This document shows, one piece after another, positions 34,747 through 43,330 of a stretch of 64,000 nucleotides of DNA. The notes beneath the pieces are model-generated. The model made no database searches, was not told the origin of the DNA, and saw nothing but the letters and a program-made list of their open reading frames with translations. Both the position numbers and the translations under genes were made by a program. This DNA comes from an uncultured Saprospiraceae bacterium (lineage in GTDB: Bacteria > Bacteroidota > Bacteroidia > Chitinophagales > Saprospiraceae). Location of the stretch: positions 20,977 through 84,976 of the forward strand of contig CALLAW010000005.1 of NCBI GenBank assembly GCA_938001865.1, read 5' to 3'. How positions within the stretch are numbered: the first letter of the stretch is position 1; each line of letters opens with the position of its first letter.

Positions 34747-35196
34747 TTAACTCATGAGGAGTTCCTTGACGAGAGCAGATATCGTCTTACCATCTGCCTT
34801 ACCAGCTAGCTTAGCACTTGCCATACCCATGACTTTGCCCATATCTTTCATTCCCGATGCACCAGTGTCGGCGATGATCTCAGCGATAATTGGTTTGAGC
34901 TTTTCGATAGGCATCTGTTCTGGGAGATACTTTTTGATGATGGCAAGTTCTTCTCGTTCGACAGCGGCGAGATCTTCTCTATTTTGTTCGATATAGATCG
35001 TCAGCGAGTCTTCTCTTTGCTTAGCAAGTTTTTGGAGCATTTTGATTTCTCCGGCCTCATCGAGTTCATTACCAGTACCATCCGTCTTAGCAAGTAAGAT
35101 TGCTGATTTTATGGCTCTGATTCCTCTGAGAGCTACTTTATCTTTTGCCTTCATGGCAGTCTTCATGTCTGCCGTTATTTTTTGTTCTAAGCTCAT
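34747..35196 (-). CDS. GatB/YqeY domain protein
   Basis: 149 residues of the YqeY family, homologous to the tRNA-binding tail of the GatB amidotransferase subunit. Typical features are A-L-R-G-I-K/R-S-A-I near the start, YLPEQM, G-A-S-G-M-K-D-M-G-K-V-M-G and a closing GRADGK-like KADGKTISALVKELL. The proposed role is binding of tRNA or support of translation, but it is not settled. It overlaps the end of rsmA by four bases (ATGA). Confidence 0.9.
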   Translation of the reverse strand: MSLEQKITADMKTAMKAKDKVALRGIRAIKSAILLAKTDGTGNELDEAGEIKMLQKLAKQREDSLTIYIEQNREDLAAVEREELAIIKKYLPEQMPIEKLKPIIAEIIADTGASGMKDMGKVMGMASAKLAGKADGKTISALVKELLMS

Positions 35197-35984
35197 GTAT
35201 TATTTTTTTGATTTTGTATCAAGAGTGCTAGTTTAGCAAAGTCTTCAATTCTAAGTTGTTCTGGTCTCATAGTAAAGTATGGATTGTCCAATAGAGTTTC
35301 GTCTTGGATGAGACTTTTGAGTGTATTACGGATCATTTTTCTCCGTTTGCCGAAGGCTAGAGCTACTACTGTCCTAAATATTTTCTCCTTATAGATGGGT
35401 TGGATCACGGACTTACGATCCAGTCTGATGACCATAGAGTCGACCTTGGGTGGAGGGTTGAATGATCCAGGAGAGATTTTTACGAGTTTTTTGCCAGTGT
35501 AGAGTCCCCCAGTCAGTACAGTCAATCTGCTATAGGACTTACTTTTGTAATCAGAGAGTACTCTGTCAGCCATTTCTTTCTGAAACATCCCTACCAGAGC
35601 AGGTATCAGTTGATGATTGACCAGCATTTTGATGACAATCTGAGAAGAAATATTGTATGGAAAGTTACCCACGACTAAAAACTCCTCCCCTCCAAACAGA
35701 TCGCGAATATCGGTCTTGAGGATATCCGCTTGGATTACTTGGTCGTGAGTGACGATACCTTCACTTGTGATGACCTGTATCATGTCTTCATCGATCTCTA
35801 CTACCTTGAGATTGATCTCGGGGATTTGCATCAAATACCGAGTGAGTACACCTCTACCGGGTCCGACTTCTATGACATTGAGTGTGTAACTTTCTGTAGC
35901 ACTCTGTACATAACTCGCGATCTGCTCTACAAGTGACAGATTCGTCAAAAAGTGTTGACCGTATTTCTTTTTTGCAAATTTCAC
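35193..35984 (-). CDS. rsmA: 16S rRNA dimethyladenosine transferase RsmA (KsgA)
   Basis: 263-residue methyltransferase that dimethylates two adenosines near the 3' end of 16S rRNA. Motifs: KKYGQHFLTN, E-V-G-P-G-R-G-V-L-T-R (SAM motif I), the NFPYNISSQI catalytic motif (NLPY class) and the F-x-P-P-P-K-V-D-S segment. The open frame runs to 36137 but the first 51 codons are unlike any RsmA and contain the TATCTTTG promoter of the divergent pdxA. The GTG at 35984, giving VKFAKKKYGQHF, is the expected start and restores normal length. Overlaps yqeY by four bases. Confidence 0.93.
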   Translation of the reverse strand: MKFAKKKYGQHFLTNLSLVEQIASYVQSATESYTLNVIEVGPGRGVLTRYLMQIPEINLKVVEIDEDMIQVITSEGIVTHDQVIQADILKTDIRDLFGGEEFLVVGNFPYNISSQIVIKMLVNHQLIPALVGMFQKEMADRVLSDYKSKSYSRLTVLTGGLYTGKKLVKISPGSFNPPPKVDSMVIRLDRKSVIQPIYKEKIFRTVVALAFGKRRKMIRNTLKSLIQDETLLDNPYFTMRPEQLRIEDFAKLALLIQNQKNNT

Positions 35985-36046
35985 AGTGTAAAAGTACGCT
36001 TTTTGCAACAGTGGTAAGCAGTAAAATCCTTCGATGGATTTATTCT

Positions 36047-36054
36047 TATCTTTG
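36047..36054 (+). promoter_or_regulatory. TATCTTTG -7 element for pdxA
   Basis: Exact TAnnTTTG match about 84 bp before the pdxA ATG, in the divergent rsmA-pdxA gap once the rsmA start is placed at 35984. Confidence 0.5.
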
Positions 36055-36137
36055 TCACTATTCTGAGGGATTACGCGTACGTATCCCCCATCCATTCCTC
36101 TCAATGAGGATATCCATAAGACTAACAATACTAACAA

Positions 36138-37163
36138 ATGAGAAAATATAAAATAGGTATCTCAATAGGAGACATCAATGGGATCGGTCCAGAAGTGATC
36201 CTCAAGGCATTTGACAATAGATCGATCCTCAAGGACATCATACCCATCGTCTATGGGAGTACTAAGGTGCTTACCCACCACAAAAATATGACTCGAGTCG
36301 AGACTCAGTTTGTCAATACGAAGGATGTTGCCAATGCAGTATCGGGTAAGATCAATGTCATCGCGAGTGGTGATGAGAATATTGAGGTTACTCTCGGCAA
36401 AGTCACTAAAGCAGCTGGACAGTTTGCAATAGACTCCCTCAATGCGATGGTCAAAGATGCCAAAGAAGGGGTGCTAGACGCGATAGTTACTGCTCCGATC
36501 AATAAGCATGCTATGCAATTAGCAGGCTGGGGATATCCGGGTCACACTGAGTATCTAGGTAGAGCACTAGGCGCAGAGGACCAGTTGATGTTTATGATCT
36601 CAGATAGTCTGAAGGTAGCTACAGTAACAGGCCATATCCCCCTCACACAGATTGGCAAAAAACTCACAAAAGAAAATATCGTCAACAAGATCAACCTTCT
36701 GAATACTTCCCTTGTCCAAGACTTCGGGATCGAAAAACCAAAAATCGGAGTACTTGGTCTCAATCCACATGCAGGCGATGGCGGCGCTATCGGAAACGAA
36801 GAAGAAGAGATGATCACACCACTCATCATGGAACTGAAGAAAAAAAGCATGCTAGTCTCTGGACCATATCCAGCTGATGGATTCTTTGGGAGTAGCCAAT
36901 TCGCCAAGGTCGATGCTACCCTTGCGATGTATCATGACCAAGGCCTCATACCATTCAAGGCACTCTCATTCAACAAGGGAGTTAACTATACTGCTGGTCT
37001 CAGCGTCGTGAGGACATCTCCCGATCATGGTACAGCATATGCACTCGCAGGTAAAGATCAAGCAAGCCCCAACTCATTTAGACAGGCACTCTATGCTGCG
37101 ATAGATATCTTCAGAACGAGAGAAAACCACAAAGAGATGAATGCGAATCCACTGAAAAAGTAA
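36138..37163 (+). CDS. pdxA: 4-hydroxythreonine-4-phosphate dehydrogenase PdxA
   Basis: 341-residue enzyme of the DXP-dependent pyridoxal-phosphate pathway, oxidising 4-phosphohydroxy-threonine. Family motifs: S-I-G-D-I-N-G-I-G-P-E-V near the start, TAPINKHAMQLAG (~117-129), the metal-binding H in G-H-T-E-Y-L, L-N-P-H-A-G-D-G-G-A-I-G (~215-226), and the final MYHDQGLIPFK and R-T-S-P-D-H-G-T-A histidines. All catalytic stretches are intact. ATG start, promoter box upstream. Divergent from rsmA. Confidence 0.95.
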   Translation: MRKYKIGISIGDINGIGPEVILKAFDNRSILKDIIPIVYGSTKVLTHHKNMTRVETQFVNTKDVANAVSGKINVIASGDENIEVTLGKVTKAAGQFAIDSLNAMVKDAKEGVLDAIVTAPINKHAMQLAGWGYPGHTEYLGRALGAEDQLMFMISDSLKVATVTGHIPLTQIGKKLTKENIVNKINLLNTSLVQDFGIEKPKIGVLGLNPHAGDGGAIGNEEEEMITPLIMELKKKSMLVSGPYPADGFFGSSQFAKVDATLAMYHDQGLIPFKALSFNKGVNYTAGLSVVRTSPDHGTAYALAGKDQASPNSFRQALYAAIDIFRTRENHKEMNANPLKK

Positions 37164-37430
37164 TCATAAGACATTACTACGTCCTCTCATCGAGTGACAA
37201 GGAGAGAGAATAACAAACCAGAAGAAATACGTGAAGAGAGAGATGTGAGGGGGAAATAAATAAGCCAAAGCTTCCATTACATTCTCGAAAAGTAGGTTAG
37301 GTTGTTGTATAAGGTTCTATCATACATCCTACTCAGATTGGTTGATGATCTACGATCTTGTAATCTTTGCCTTGGCTTGGCCATAAAAGTACTTGCTTTC
37401 TGATTATGATGCAAGTACATATTTAAATTT

Positions 37431-38006
37431 TTAGTAATTATTAAGACTTTCGACTGTTATTTGGTCAAATTTGTGGAGCTGATAAGTACTGATGATCTTT
37501 ATGAGTTTTTCTGCATATTTTGGATCAGTGGCATATCCAGAATTTTTCAATCCAAATGCCCACGCCTTATAATTAGTCTTATCCAACTTGAACATCCAAG
37601 TGTAGTTAGCAGAGAACTTGAGGAAGTTACTATGATCGATATATGACTCTACTGCATCGTTGTATGCCCTGAAGCATGATTCGAGGAGTTTGCCTTTCTT
37701 ATCATAGTCATCATCCTTGTGATAGTATGTCTGCCCTCTCCAGTACGACTTACACTTGATACCGAAGTGATTATGTGCCTGGGTCGCAAGTGAGCTGCCA
37801 CCGTAGTTAGACTCATGCATCCCTTGAGCTAGTGTGATACTCGCCGGTATCCCTGTCCGATGCATCTCAGCGATTGCTAATTCCTTATATTGATTGATAT
37901 ATTCATAGCCAGCTGGTCTTGGTGTCGACAGTGTCGAAGGTGTACTGATGAATGCTGATAATGTCATCAATGAGAGTAAGACTATGATTGGGAAGTATAG
38001 ACGCAT
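37431..38006 (-). CDS. Secreted GH73-type N-acetylglucosaminidase
   Basis: 191 residues: signal peptide (MRLYFPIIVLLSLMTLSAF) then a mannosyl-glycoprotein endo-beta-N-acetylglucosaminidase-like (GH73, FlgJ/LytG type) domain. The catalytic Glu is in ITLAQGMHESNYGGS (~58-71), followed by H-N-H-F-G-I-K-C, C-F-R-A-Y-N-D-A and the closing Y-A-T-D-P-K-Y-A-E-K-L-I-K-I-I segment. It would cut peptidoglycan in the periplasm. It lacks a C-terminal LysM domain seen in many relatives. About 220 bp of gap separates it from the anti-sigma gene upstream. Confidence 0.88.
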   Translation of the reverse strand: MRLYFPIIVLLSLMTLSAFISTPSTLSTPRPAGYEYINQYKELAIAEMHRTGIPASITLAQGMHESNYGGSSLATQAHNHFGIKCKSYWRGQTYYHKDDDYDKKGKLLESCFRAYNDAVESYIDHSNFLKFSANYTWMFKLDKTNYKAWAFGLKNSGYATDPKYAEKLIKIISTYQLHKFDQITVESLNNY

Positions 38007-38226
38007 TCTTGGTTATATTAGGTTCTGTTGTAATATATTCAAATGCTGTGCCAACTTTGATAAATCACCTCACCAGAAGAGTTAAAGTAGATCACTCACT
38101 GACTCAGTACTCATCCAATCAGCTGCAATCATGTCTAATGGCAATACAGATACTGAGAGTTGTATGAGGAGTCATGGTGTCTCTCATGGCTCTCTAAGAG
38201 CTCGATATCCGCAGCGTAGCTAAGTC

Positions 38227-39738
38227 TTAGAATCGGTACTCTAGACTCGCTAATAGGCTCCCCATTAGATATTTTTGGTCAAGTGGAAATGACGATTGGT
38301 TGACACTATTCAAGTCGTACCTTACCGAAGGACTCAACCATACTGTAGAGTGACGTGTCAGATCATATCCGATACCACCAGCGAAGTGAAGATCTATCCC
38401 AGTCTTAGATTTGTAATAATTAGGGTCAGCCTCTTCGGGAAGCAGAGTTGTCGCATCTAGGAATGTCCCCTCAAATCGAGTACCAAGATTGTATAATATT
38501 CCAGCCTCTGCATGGTACTTCCACTTGTTGATTGACACTTCGTAACCGAGGTATGCAGATAAGTCAATGGTCTCAAATTTATTGTAATTTTTCCATTCCT
38601 TCTTGGAGATAATCGTAACGATGCGATCACCATAGATCTCCTCTATCTCTCCGTCTGGGTAGGTGATCGTCTCGATCAGTCCATACTGTACTTCCTCTCG
38701 CCTAGTCTCCGTGTATTGGCTAAACTTTTCATTGATTACACTTGACTCTAGCCCCACCTTGCCGTATAGACCACTCTTATGATTTACTTTGAGTTGGAGA
38801 CCTGCTCTGTGATTTTCTAGCATGACTTCGGTGTCTTCTCTTGCCGACTTATAGTTAGTCATATCTGTAGTATTCGCTTGTAGAGATCTGCTACTCATAC
38901 CCGGACCGTAGTAAGCGACCAAGCTGATTTGAGGTTTATTGCTCGAGTAATCATAGCAGTTGATTTTGTCCTTAATGGGTGCTAGATCTGAGAGTGAGAT
39001 TCCGATCATCTCTTGACGAGTGTCGTCGAGGTATCCCATCCTCTGATTGAGCCTTGGTGCTTGAGACAGTAGTTGGTGAGCTTGCTTACTTCCTGTAGTC
39101 GACTGTGAGAGAGGATGTAATATTGTTTGGAGTCCTTGTTGTGCATTTACGGAAGTAGCTTGCTGAGTTAGAGTGTTATCGGGAGAGGAGATGAGTGAGT
39201 TATCAGTGTATCGGTGTGGAGAGAGAGGCTCTTCACTCGAGGTAAATGCATTACTTGCATTGCTCTGTGTAGGAGAGAGATGTGTAGGGAGTGGATTGTC
39301 AGTTGGTAGAGTTACTGATGCTTGTGTCTCTAGGTTTTGAGTCGTTATCGCTGGCTCAGTGGACCTCTTAGCATTGGGAGTCTTAGCGTTATCTGATTGG
39401 TCATGATTACTTATGGGAGTACTTGCATCATTGGCATTCGTATTGTTGGAGTTGGTTGTTGTCTGATCTGAGTAGACGACCTGATCAGTGGTATGTTGAC
39501 TAGGAGTATACAGAGAGTAGATTACTCCTGCTGTTATGCTCAATGCGAGCAAGAGTGTGGTTGCCTTGATTACTTGAGTGGCAGAGCTCGCTACGCTTGT
39601 ACTCGGAGACGTGACTGGGGACATAGGCGTAGCAGGGATGCTCCCGCTGATTGTATTCCAGAGTGCCTCTGTATCAAGTTCTGACTTGAAATTTTGAAGC
39701 TTATTTTGGATGATCGGGTCTATATTGCTCTTACCCAT
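38227..39738 (-). CDS. Putative anti-sigma factor fused to outer-membrane-barrel-like domain
   Basis: 503 residues in three parts. The N-terminal ~55 residues (DPIIQNKLQNFKSE...EALWNTI) match the short cytosolic segment of Bacteroidota ECF-linked membrane proteins; a single transmembrane helix follows at ~59-77 (TTLLLALSITAGVIYSLY). A Thr/Ser/Asn/Gln-rich linker spans ~80-240. The rest (~265-503) is beta-rich and reads like an outer-membrane barrel (QLKVNHKSGLYGKVGLES, YHAEAGILYNLGTRF, LASLEYRF end with a terminal Phe). The gene overlaps the upstream ECF sigma gene by 19 bases, supporting a sigma/anti-sigma pairing. Inhibition of the sigma factor is inferred. Confidence 0.65.
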   Translation of the reverse strand: MGKSNIDPIIQNKLQNFKSELDTEALWNTISGSIPATPMSPVTSPSTSVASSATQVIKATTLLLALSITAGVIYSLYTPSQHTTDQVVYSDQTTTNSNNTNANDASTPISNHDQSDNAKTPNAKRSTEPAITTQNLETQASVTLPTDNPLPTHLSPTQSNASNAFTSSEEPLSPHRYTDNSLISSPDNTLTQQATSVNAQQGLQTILHPLSQSTTGSKQAHQLLSQAPRLNQRMGYLDDTRQEMIGISLSDLAPIKDKINCYDYSSNKPQISLVAYYGPGMSSRSLQANTTDMTNYKSAREDTEVMLENHRAGLQLKVNHKSGLYGKVGLESSVINEKFSQYTETRREEVQYGLIETITYPDGEIEEIYGDRIVTIISKKEWKNYNKFETIDLSAYLGYEVSINKWKYHAEAGILYNLGTRFEGTFLDATTLLPEEADPNYYKSKTGIDLHFAGGIGYDLTRHSTVWLSPSVRYDLNSVNQSSFPLDQKYLMGSLLASLEYRF

Positions 39739-40280
39739 AATTCTTGTTTTTCAAGTTTTAATAATTGTTTTCTTAGGAGGCTCTTAGCTCTTGTGAGGTT
39801 AGATCTGGATGTTGACTCATTGATACCAAGCAGATCAGCGATATCTTTGTGACAGTATCCATCAATAACTGAGAGGTTAAATACCTTGCGATACATTGGA
39901 GGGAGAGATTTGACTACCTCTAGCAGATCCTTGGCTTGTAACTTACTTACCACTGTAGGATCAATAGATTCGTAATCATGATAGTCTTCGATCTCACTTG
40001 TATACGGTCGTTTTTTGATCTGCTTGAGAGCAGTGTTAATTACGATCTTACGCATCCAAGCCATTGGATTCCCACGTTCGGGATCATAGGTATGGATTGA
40101 TTTGAAGACCTTGATTAGGGACTCTTGGAGGACATCTTGAGCATCGGCTGGATACTTCATATATCTCAGAGCAACAGTATAGAGCACCTCCGAACATTGC
40201 ATCACTAGAGCTCTCTGAGCAGTGGTATCACCATGCTTACAGCGAGTCATAATTGATTGAATGTTGGACGATTTTTGCAC
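39720..40280 (-). CDS. ECF-type RNA polymerase sigma factor
   Basis: 186 residues with sigma-70 regions 2 and 4 and no region 1/3, the layout of extracytoplasmic-function sigma factors. Region 2 has A-L-R-Y-M-K-Y-P-A-D-A-Q-D-V-L-Q-E-S-L-I-K-V-F (~37-59) and N-P-M-A-W-M-R-K-I-V-I-N; region 4 has L-P-P-M-Y-R-K-V-F-N-L, then the helix-turn-helix C-H-K-D-I-A-D-L-L-G-I-N-E-S-T-S-R-S-N-L. Start is an ATG (41 and 31 codons in from possible alternatives are absent). Its end overlaps the barrel-fused partner, typical of a sigma/anti-sigma module. Confidence 0.92.
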   Translation of the reverse strand: MQKSSNIQSIMTRCKHGDTTAQRALVMQCSEVLYTVALRYMKYPADAQDVLQESLIKVFKSIHTYDPERGNPMAWMRKIVINTALKQIKKRPYTSEIEDYHDYESIDPTVVSKLQAKDLLEVVKSLPPMYRKVFNLSVIDGYCHKDIADLLGINESTSRSNLTRAKSLLRKQLLKLEKQELWVRAI

Positions 40281-40319
40281 TAAGTGTTCAATTATTAAGT
40301 CTTCAAGATAAGTGTTAAT

Positions 40320-40377
40320 ATTTACAAAAGTGAGAGTTACACTGATTATGACCTTTACTCATCAGTGTAACTCTCAT
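40320..40377 (-). terminator. Strong terminator after the SdrD-like lipoprotein gene
   Basis: A perfect 15-bp inverted repeat, arms 40331-40345 and 40362-40376 (TGAGAGTTACACTGA and its complement) with a 16-base loop. On the minus strand it is followed by CTTTTGTAAATATT. It separates the lipoprotein gene from the sigma factor, which therefore needs its own promoter. Confidence 0.8.
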
Positions 40378-40390
40378 AGGGTATTAGAGC

Positions 40391-43105
40391 CTACTCTGGT
40401 ACGATAGCTGCCGCTAACAGATAATAATCGTCACAAGAATAGATCGGAAATACTTCTGACTGACCACTATTCAGAGGGTCGTCATCTGGGAAGATATTGG
40501 ATGACAATACATCTGGGTTAGGATCATTGGGTAGATCTGCAACCTTGTATCCATCTGGTGGTGTGATTCGGATGTAGTAATCTCCTTGTGGTATCGCTGC
40601 GAGGTAGAGAGAGTTTGCTATCATCTCAGATGCACCATCCAGATAGACATTGCCATTCTGGTCTATTAACTCATACTCGACGACGATATCAAGAGTCTCG
40701 GTCTCATCATACAGACCGTCATTATTCTCATCTTCCCACAGATAGAGGTCTACGAGTGGATAATTGCCCGTATCAAAGATATCTACTGTAGATTGACAAG
40801 TTTGACCTGAACTATCAAATACTGTGACAGTATAGGTGCCTTCTTGTAAATTGGAGATTAGAATCCCAGTGGTGGTATTGTATACTACACCATTAAACTC
40901 TACGCTATAGGATCCTGCTCCTCCGTCGACCTCCACATATAACCAGCCTGATTGGTCGAGAGAGCAATACTCTACTTCGGCGAGACATGAGAGGCTCAAG
41001 TTGTTAATAATCAGTCCAGCATCAAAGTTCTCCAAGGCTTGTCCTTCTGATAGAGTTATGATTACATCCCAGACGAAGTCACTATCTATGGTAGGATCTG
41101 ATCCTTGATTGAGTGGGCTGAATGTGTAGTTAGTCTCCACGAAGAGTGAGTGCTCACCGGGCTTGAGACCTGTGAGAGTATATTGTCCGTCAGCATCAGT
41201 AATCTGAAACTGGTTATCAGTACCAATGTAGACACCTTCGAGTGGTGGTTCTCCTGATTCTCTGATTCCATTGCCATTGATATCTTCCCAAGCCATCCCT
41301 GAGACAGATGCTCCTGCACCGATGAAGTCAATCTGAGCTCTGAAACTTCCTGAGATAGGCACAAGCGAACCACCTTGACCTGTTGAATCTATCATCACTT
41401 CTCCTTCAAATGTTCCTTCTACATATTGTCCAGTGCTAGTTCCAAGGATTTCAACATCCCAGACAACTGACTCACAATTACTATTACAACTGACGAAGTA
41501 AGTACTATTAAGAAGTGTATAAGTAGTCGCCGTATTGTCTCCAAGTATAATATTAGCTATGTTGATTGTAGAAGCTGTCGAACCTCCAGGATTTAATCCA
41601 TTCAGCATAGCATTGCCATCGATGATACAAAGCTCTGCGTCTACTTGTAGAGTAGGTACTCCATCTATCGTATAACTAACATACTCGTCTGAGCTTTCGC
41701 AAAGGTTGATGATGCCCATATTGAGTGGTTCGCCAGAGTTTACTGAGATTTCGATTACTTCACTATAAGTCGCTGTTGCATAGTCGAATGCTTGGACTGA
41801 AGCATCAAGGCTAGAGCAAAGACCACCAAGATATTCGAAGCTTCCATTCTCATCTACTTGGACTACTGTAGTCAGGGTATAATCAGGCCATTCATCATAT
41901 GGTGCAGTGGTAAATACCACATATCCATCAGAGATAAGATTGCCCTCACAGTCTGCGACCATGCCTGTGATGATAGACTGTCCAGATGTCGGTACGATGA
42001 TCGGGTCGAGAGTAGTATCTACACCGAATGGTCCGATCTCTTGCTCATAGATGACATTGCCACACTCGTCTTTGACAGAGAGTAGTAGTGGTTTGTCTTT
42101 AGGCACCTTACCTCGATATTCGCCATTGGCATCTGTCCATCCATAGCTCGTATTGAACCAGCTCGACTGACCTGCATCTAAGATCTCTATACAGAGTGAT
42201 GTGTTGGGGAGGAGTCTTCCATCAGTATCCTTGATAATACCGTTGATCGTGACCAGTGGGAATGGTGCATCACAGTTCCAGAATGAGAAGTGACTTACCT
42301 CACCGACGTAAGTATCACCTGTCTTAGTGGCTGTGCCTTCTTCTCTCCAGATTCCTGTCTCTTCGTCTAGTGACCAGAGAGGGATCTCACTCGGTGCACC
42401 ATCTGCCAAGTCTACGAGTGGAAATGTAAGTGTAGCTGTGTTGCCTTCGCTGATATTTAGCTCTTGGCCGTTAGGGGATTGGAGTTCGACAGCGAGCATA
42501 CCATAGGTAGCTAGCTGTACTTCGTTGCCTTCTGTATCTCTTGCTCTGAGGTCTCCAGGCATTGTACGCTGGAGGTCATTGGCTGTGGGGTTGTACCAGT
42601 ATGTGTAGACATTGACACCACCTGTATATGCTGTACCGTCAGCATTCATGATGGTGTTAGCTTGGAAGTCTACCTTGGCTCCATCGCTTGTCTCTACGGC
42701 ACCTCCATTACTGGAGTTGAATGTACCAGAGAGAGACTTAGTAGGGAGTGTGATCTTGATGTGTGAGTAGTCACCCGCCGATGTCGGATGTACGAATTTG
42801 TAAGAGTCGAAGTATCCGTCTTTGGTAATAGTGATGAGACCACCATCATTGGGGATGATCTTATCTGTCATCCTGAAGTATCCGTACTTGTCTGTAGTCA
42901 CTGTCTGCCCATTGAGCTCTATGCTTGCATTGGAGATCGGAGCACCGTTGAGGTCAGCTACGAGTCCGTCCACATTGGCGATCGTACTATTCTTGATTGG
43001 TGATGTGATGATTGTATCCTCTGGGCCAAGACCATTGATGTCTTTGCGGCATCCTGTGACTGCGAGTAACAGTACGATGAGGAGTATGAGATTATACTTT
43101 GTCAT
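40391..43105 (-). CDS. Large lipoprotein with carboxypeptidase-regulatory and SdrD-like domains
   Basis: 904 residues. A lipoprotein signal peptide ends at AVTGC (Cys19). It contains several prealbumin-like carboxypeptidase-regulatory modules (~45-110, VDGLVADLNGAPISNASIEL; ~290-345; ~380-450), an SdrD B-like module near 610-690 (AWEDINGNGIRESGEPPLEGV is the diagnostic run), a PKD-like segment (~720-780) and a second SdrD-like region (~790-890). It is probably a surface-exposed structural or adhesive protein. No catalytic motif and no T9SS domain are seen. Terminated by the hairpin at 40331-40376. Confidence 0.8.
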   Translation of the reverse strand: MTKYNLILLIVLLLAVTGCRKDINGLGPEDTIITSPIKNSTIANVDGLVADLNGAPISNASIELNGQTVTTDKYGYFRMTDKIIPNDGGLITITKDGYFDSYKFVHPTSAGDYSHIKITLPTKSLSGTFNSSNGGAVETSDGAKVDFQANTIMNADGTAYTGGVNVYTYWYNPTANDLQRTMPGDLRARDTEGNEVQLATYGMLAVELQSPNGQELNISEGNTATLTFPLVDLADGAPSEIPLWSLDEETGIWREEGTATKTGDTYVGEVSHFSFWNCDAPFPLVTINGIIKDTDGRLLPNTSLCIEILDAGQSSWFNTSYGWTDANGEYRGKVPKDKPLLLSVKDECGNVIYEQEIGPFGVDTTLDPIIVPTSGQSIITGMVADCEGNLISDGYVVFTTAPYDEWPDYTLTTVVQVDENGSFEYLGGLCSSLDASVQAFDYATATYSEVIEISVNSGEPLNMGIINLCESSDEYVSYTIDGVPTLQVDAELCIIDGNAMLNGLNPGGSTASTINIANIILGDNTATTYTLLNSTYFVSCNSNCESVVWDVEILGTSTGQYVEGTFEGEVMIDSTGQGGSLVPISGSFRAQIDFIGAGASVSGMAWEDINGNGIRESGEPPLEGVYIGTDNQFQITDADGQYTLTGLKPGEHSLFVETNYTFSPLNQGSDPTIDSDFVWDVIITLSEGQALENFDAGLIINNLSLSCLAEVEYCSLDQSGWLYVEVDGGAGSYSVEFNGVVYNTTTGILISNLQEGTYTVTVFDSSGQTCQSTVDIFDTGNYPLVDLYLWEDENNDGLYDETETLDIVVEYELIDQNGNVYLDGASEMIANSLYLAAIPQGDYYIRITPPDGYKVADLPNDPNPDVLSSNIFPDDDPLNSGQSEVFPIYSCDDYYLLAAAIVPE

Positions 43106-43311
43106 AATTGTGTCTATTGTGAGTAGAATCTATTTTCTACGTTCGTTTACTAATTAAAAATAAAATGTAAAAATATTATAGTCATAAGGTGTACGTACGG
43201 TATCTATAGGTCACTGATGCTCGGATGTGCTGCGTGATCCCACTTTTTTTCCTCATTATTTGCATAAAAATGGAATACAATGGCATAAAGACGAATAAAA
43301 CAACATAAATT

Positions 43312-43328
43312 AGTCGAATAATTCGACT
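43312..43328. promoter_or_regulatory. 17-bp perfect palindrome abutting the dnaE start
   Basis: AGTCGAAT, A, ATTCGACT: a perfect inverted repeat ending two bases before the ATG at 43331. Bound repressor would block transcription or translation initiation. The core CGAAT-A-ATTCG resembles the half-sites of LexA/DinR boxes (CGAAC...GTTCG), so an SOS operator is a reasonable hypothesis for a short DnaE polymerase. Confidence 0.5.
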
Positions 43329-43330
43329 TA

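Noticed and set aside
37164..37430. Small RNA or riboswitch in the gap after pdxA
   Set aside because: Only weak complementary stretches (CTCTC/GAGAG); nothing conserved or structured that I can support.
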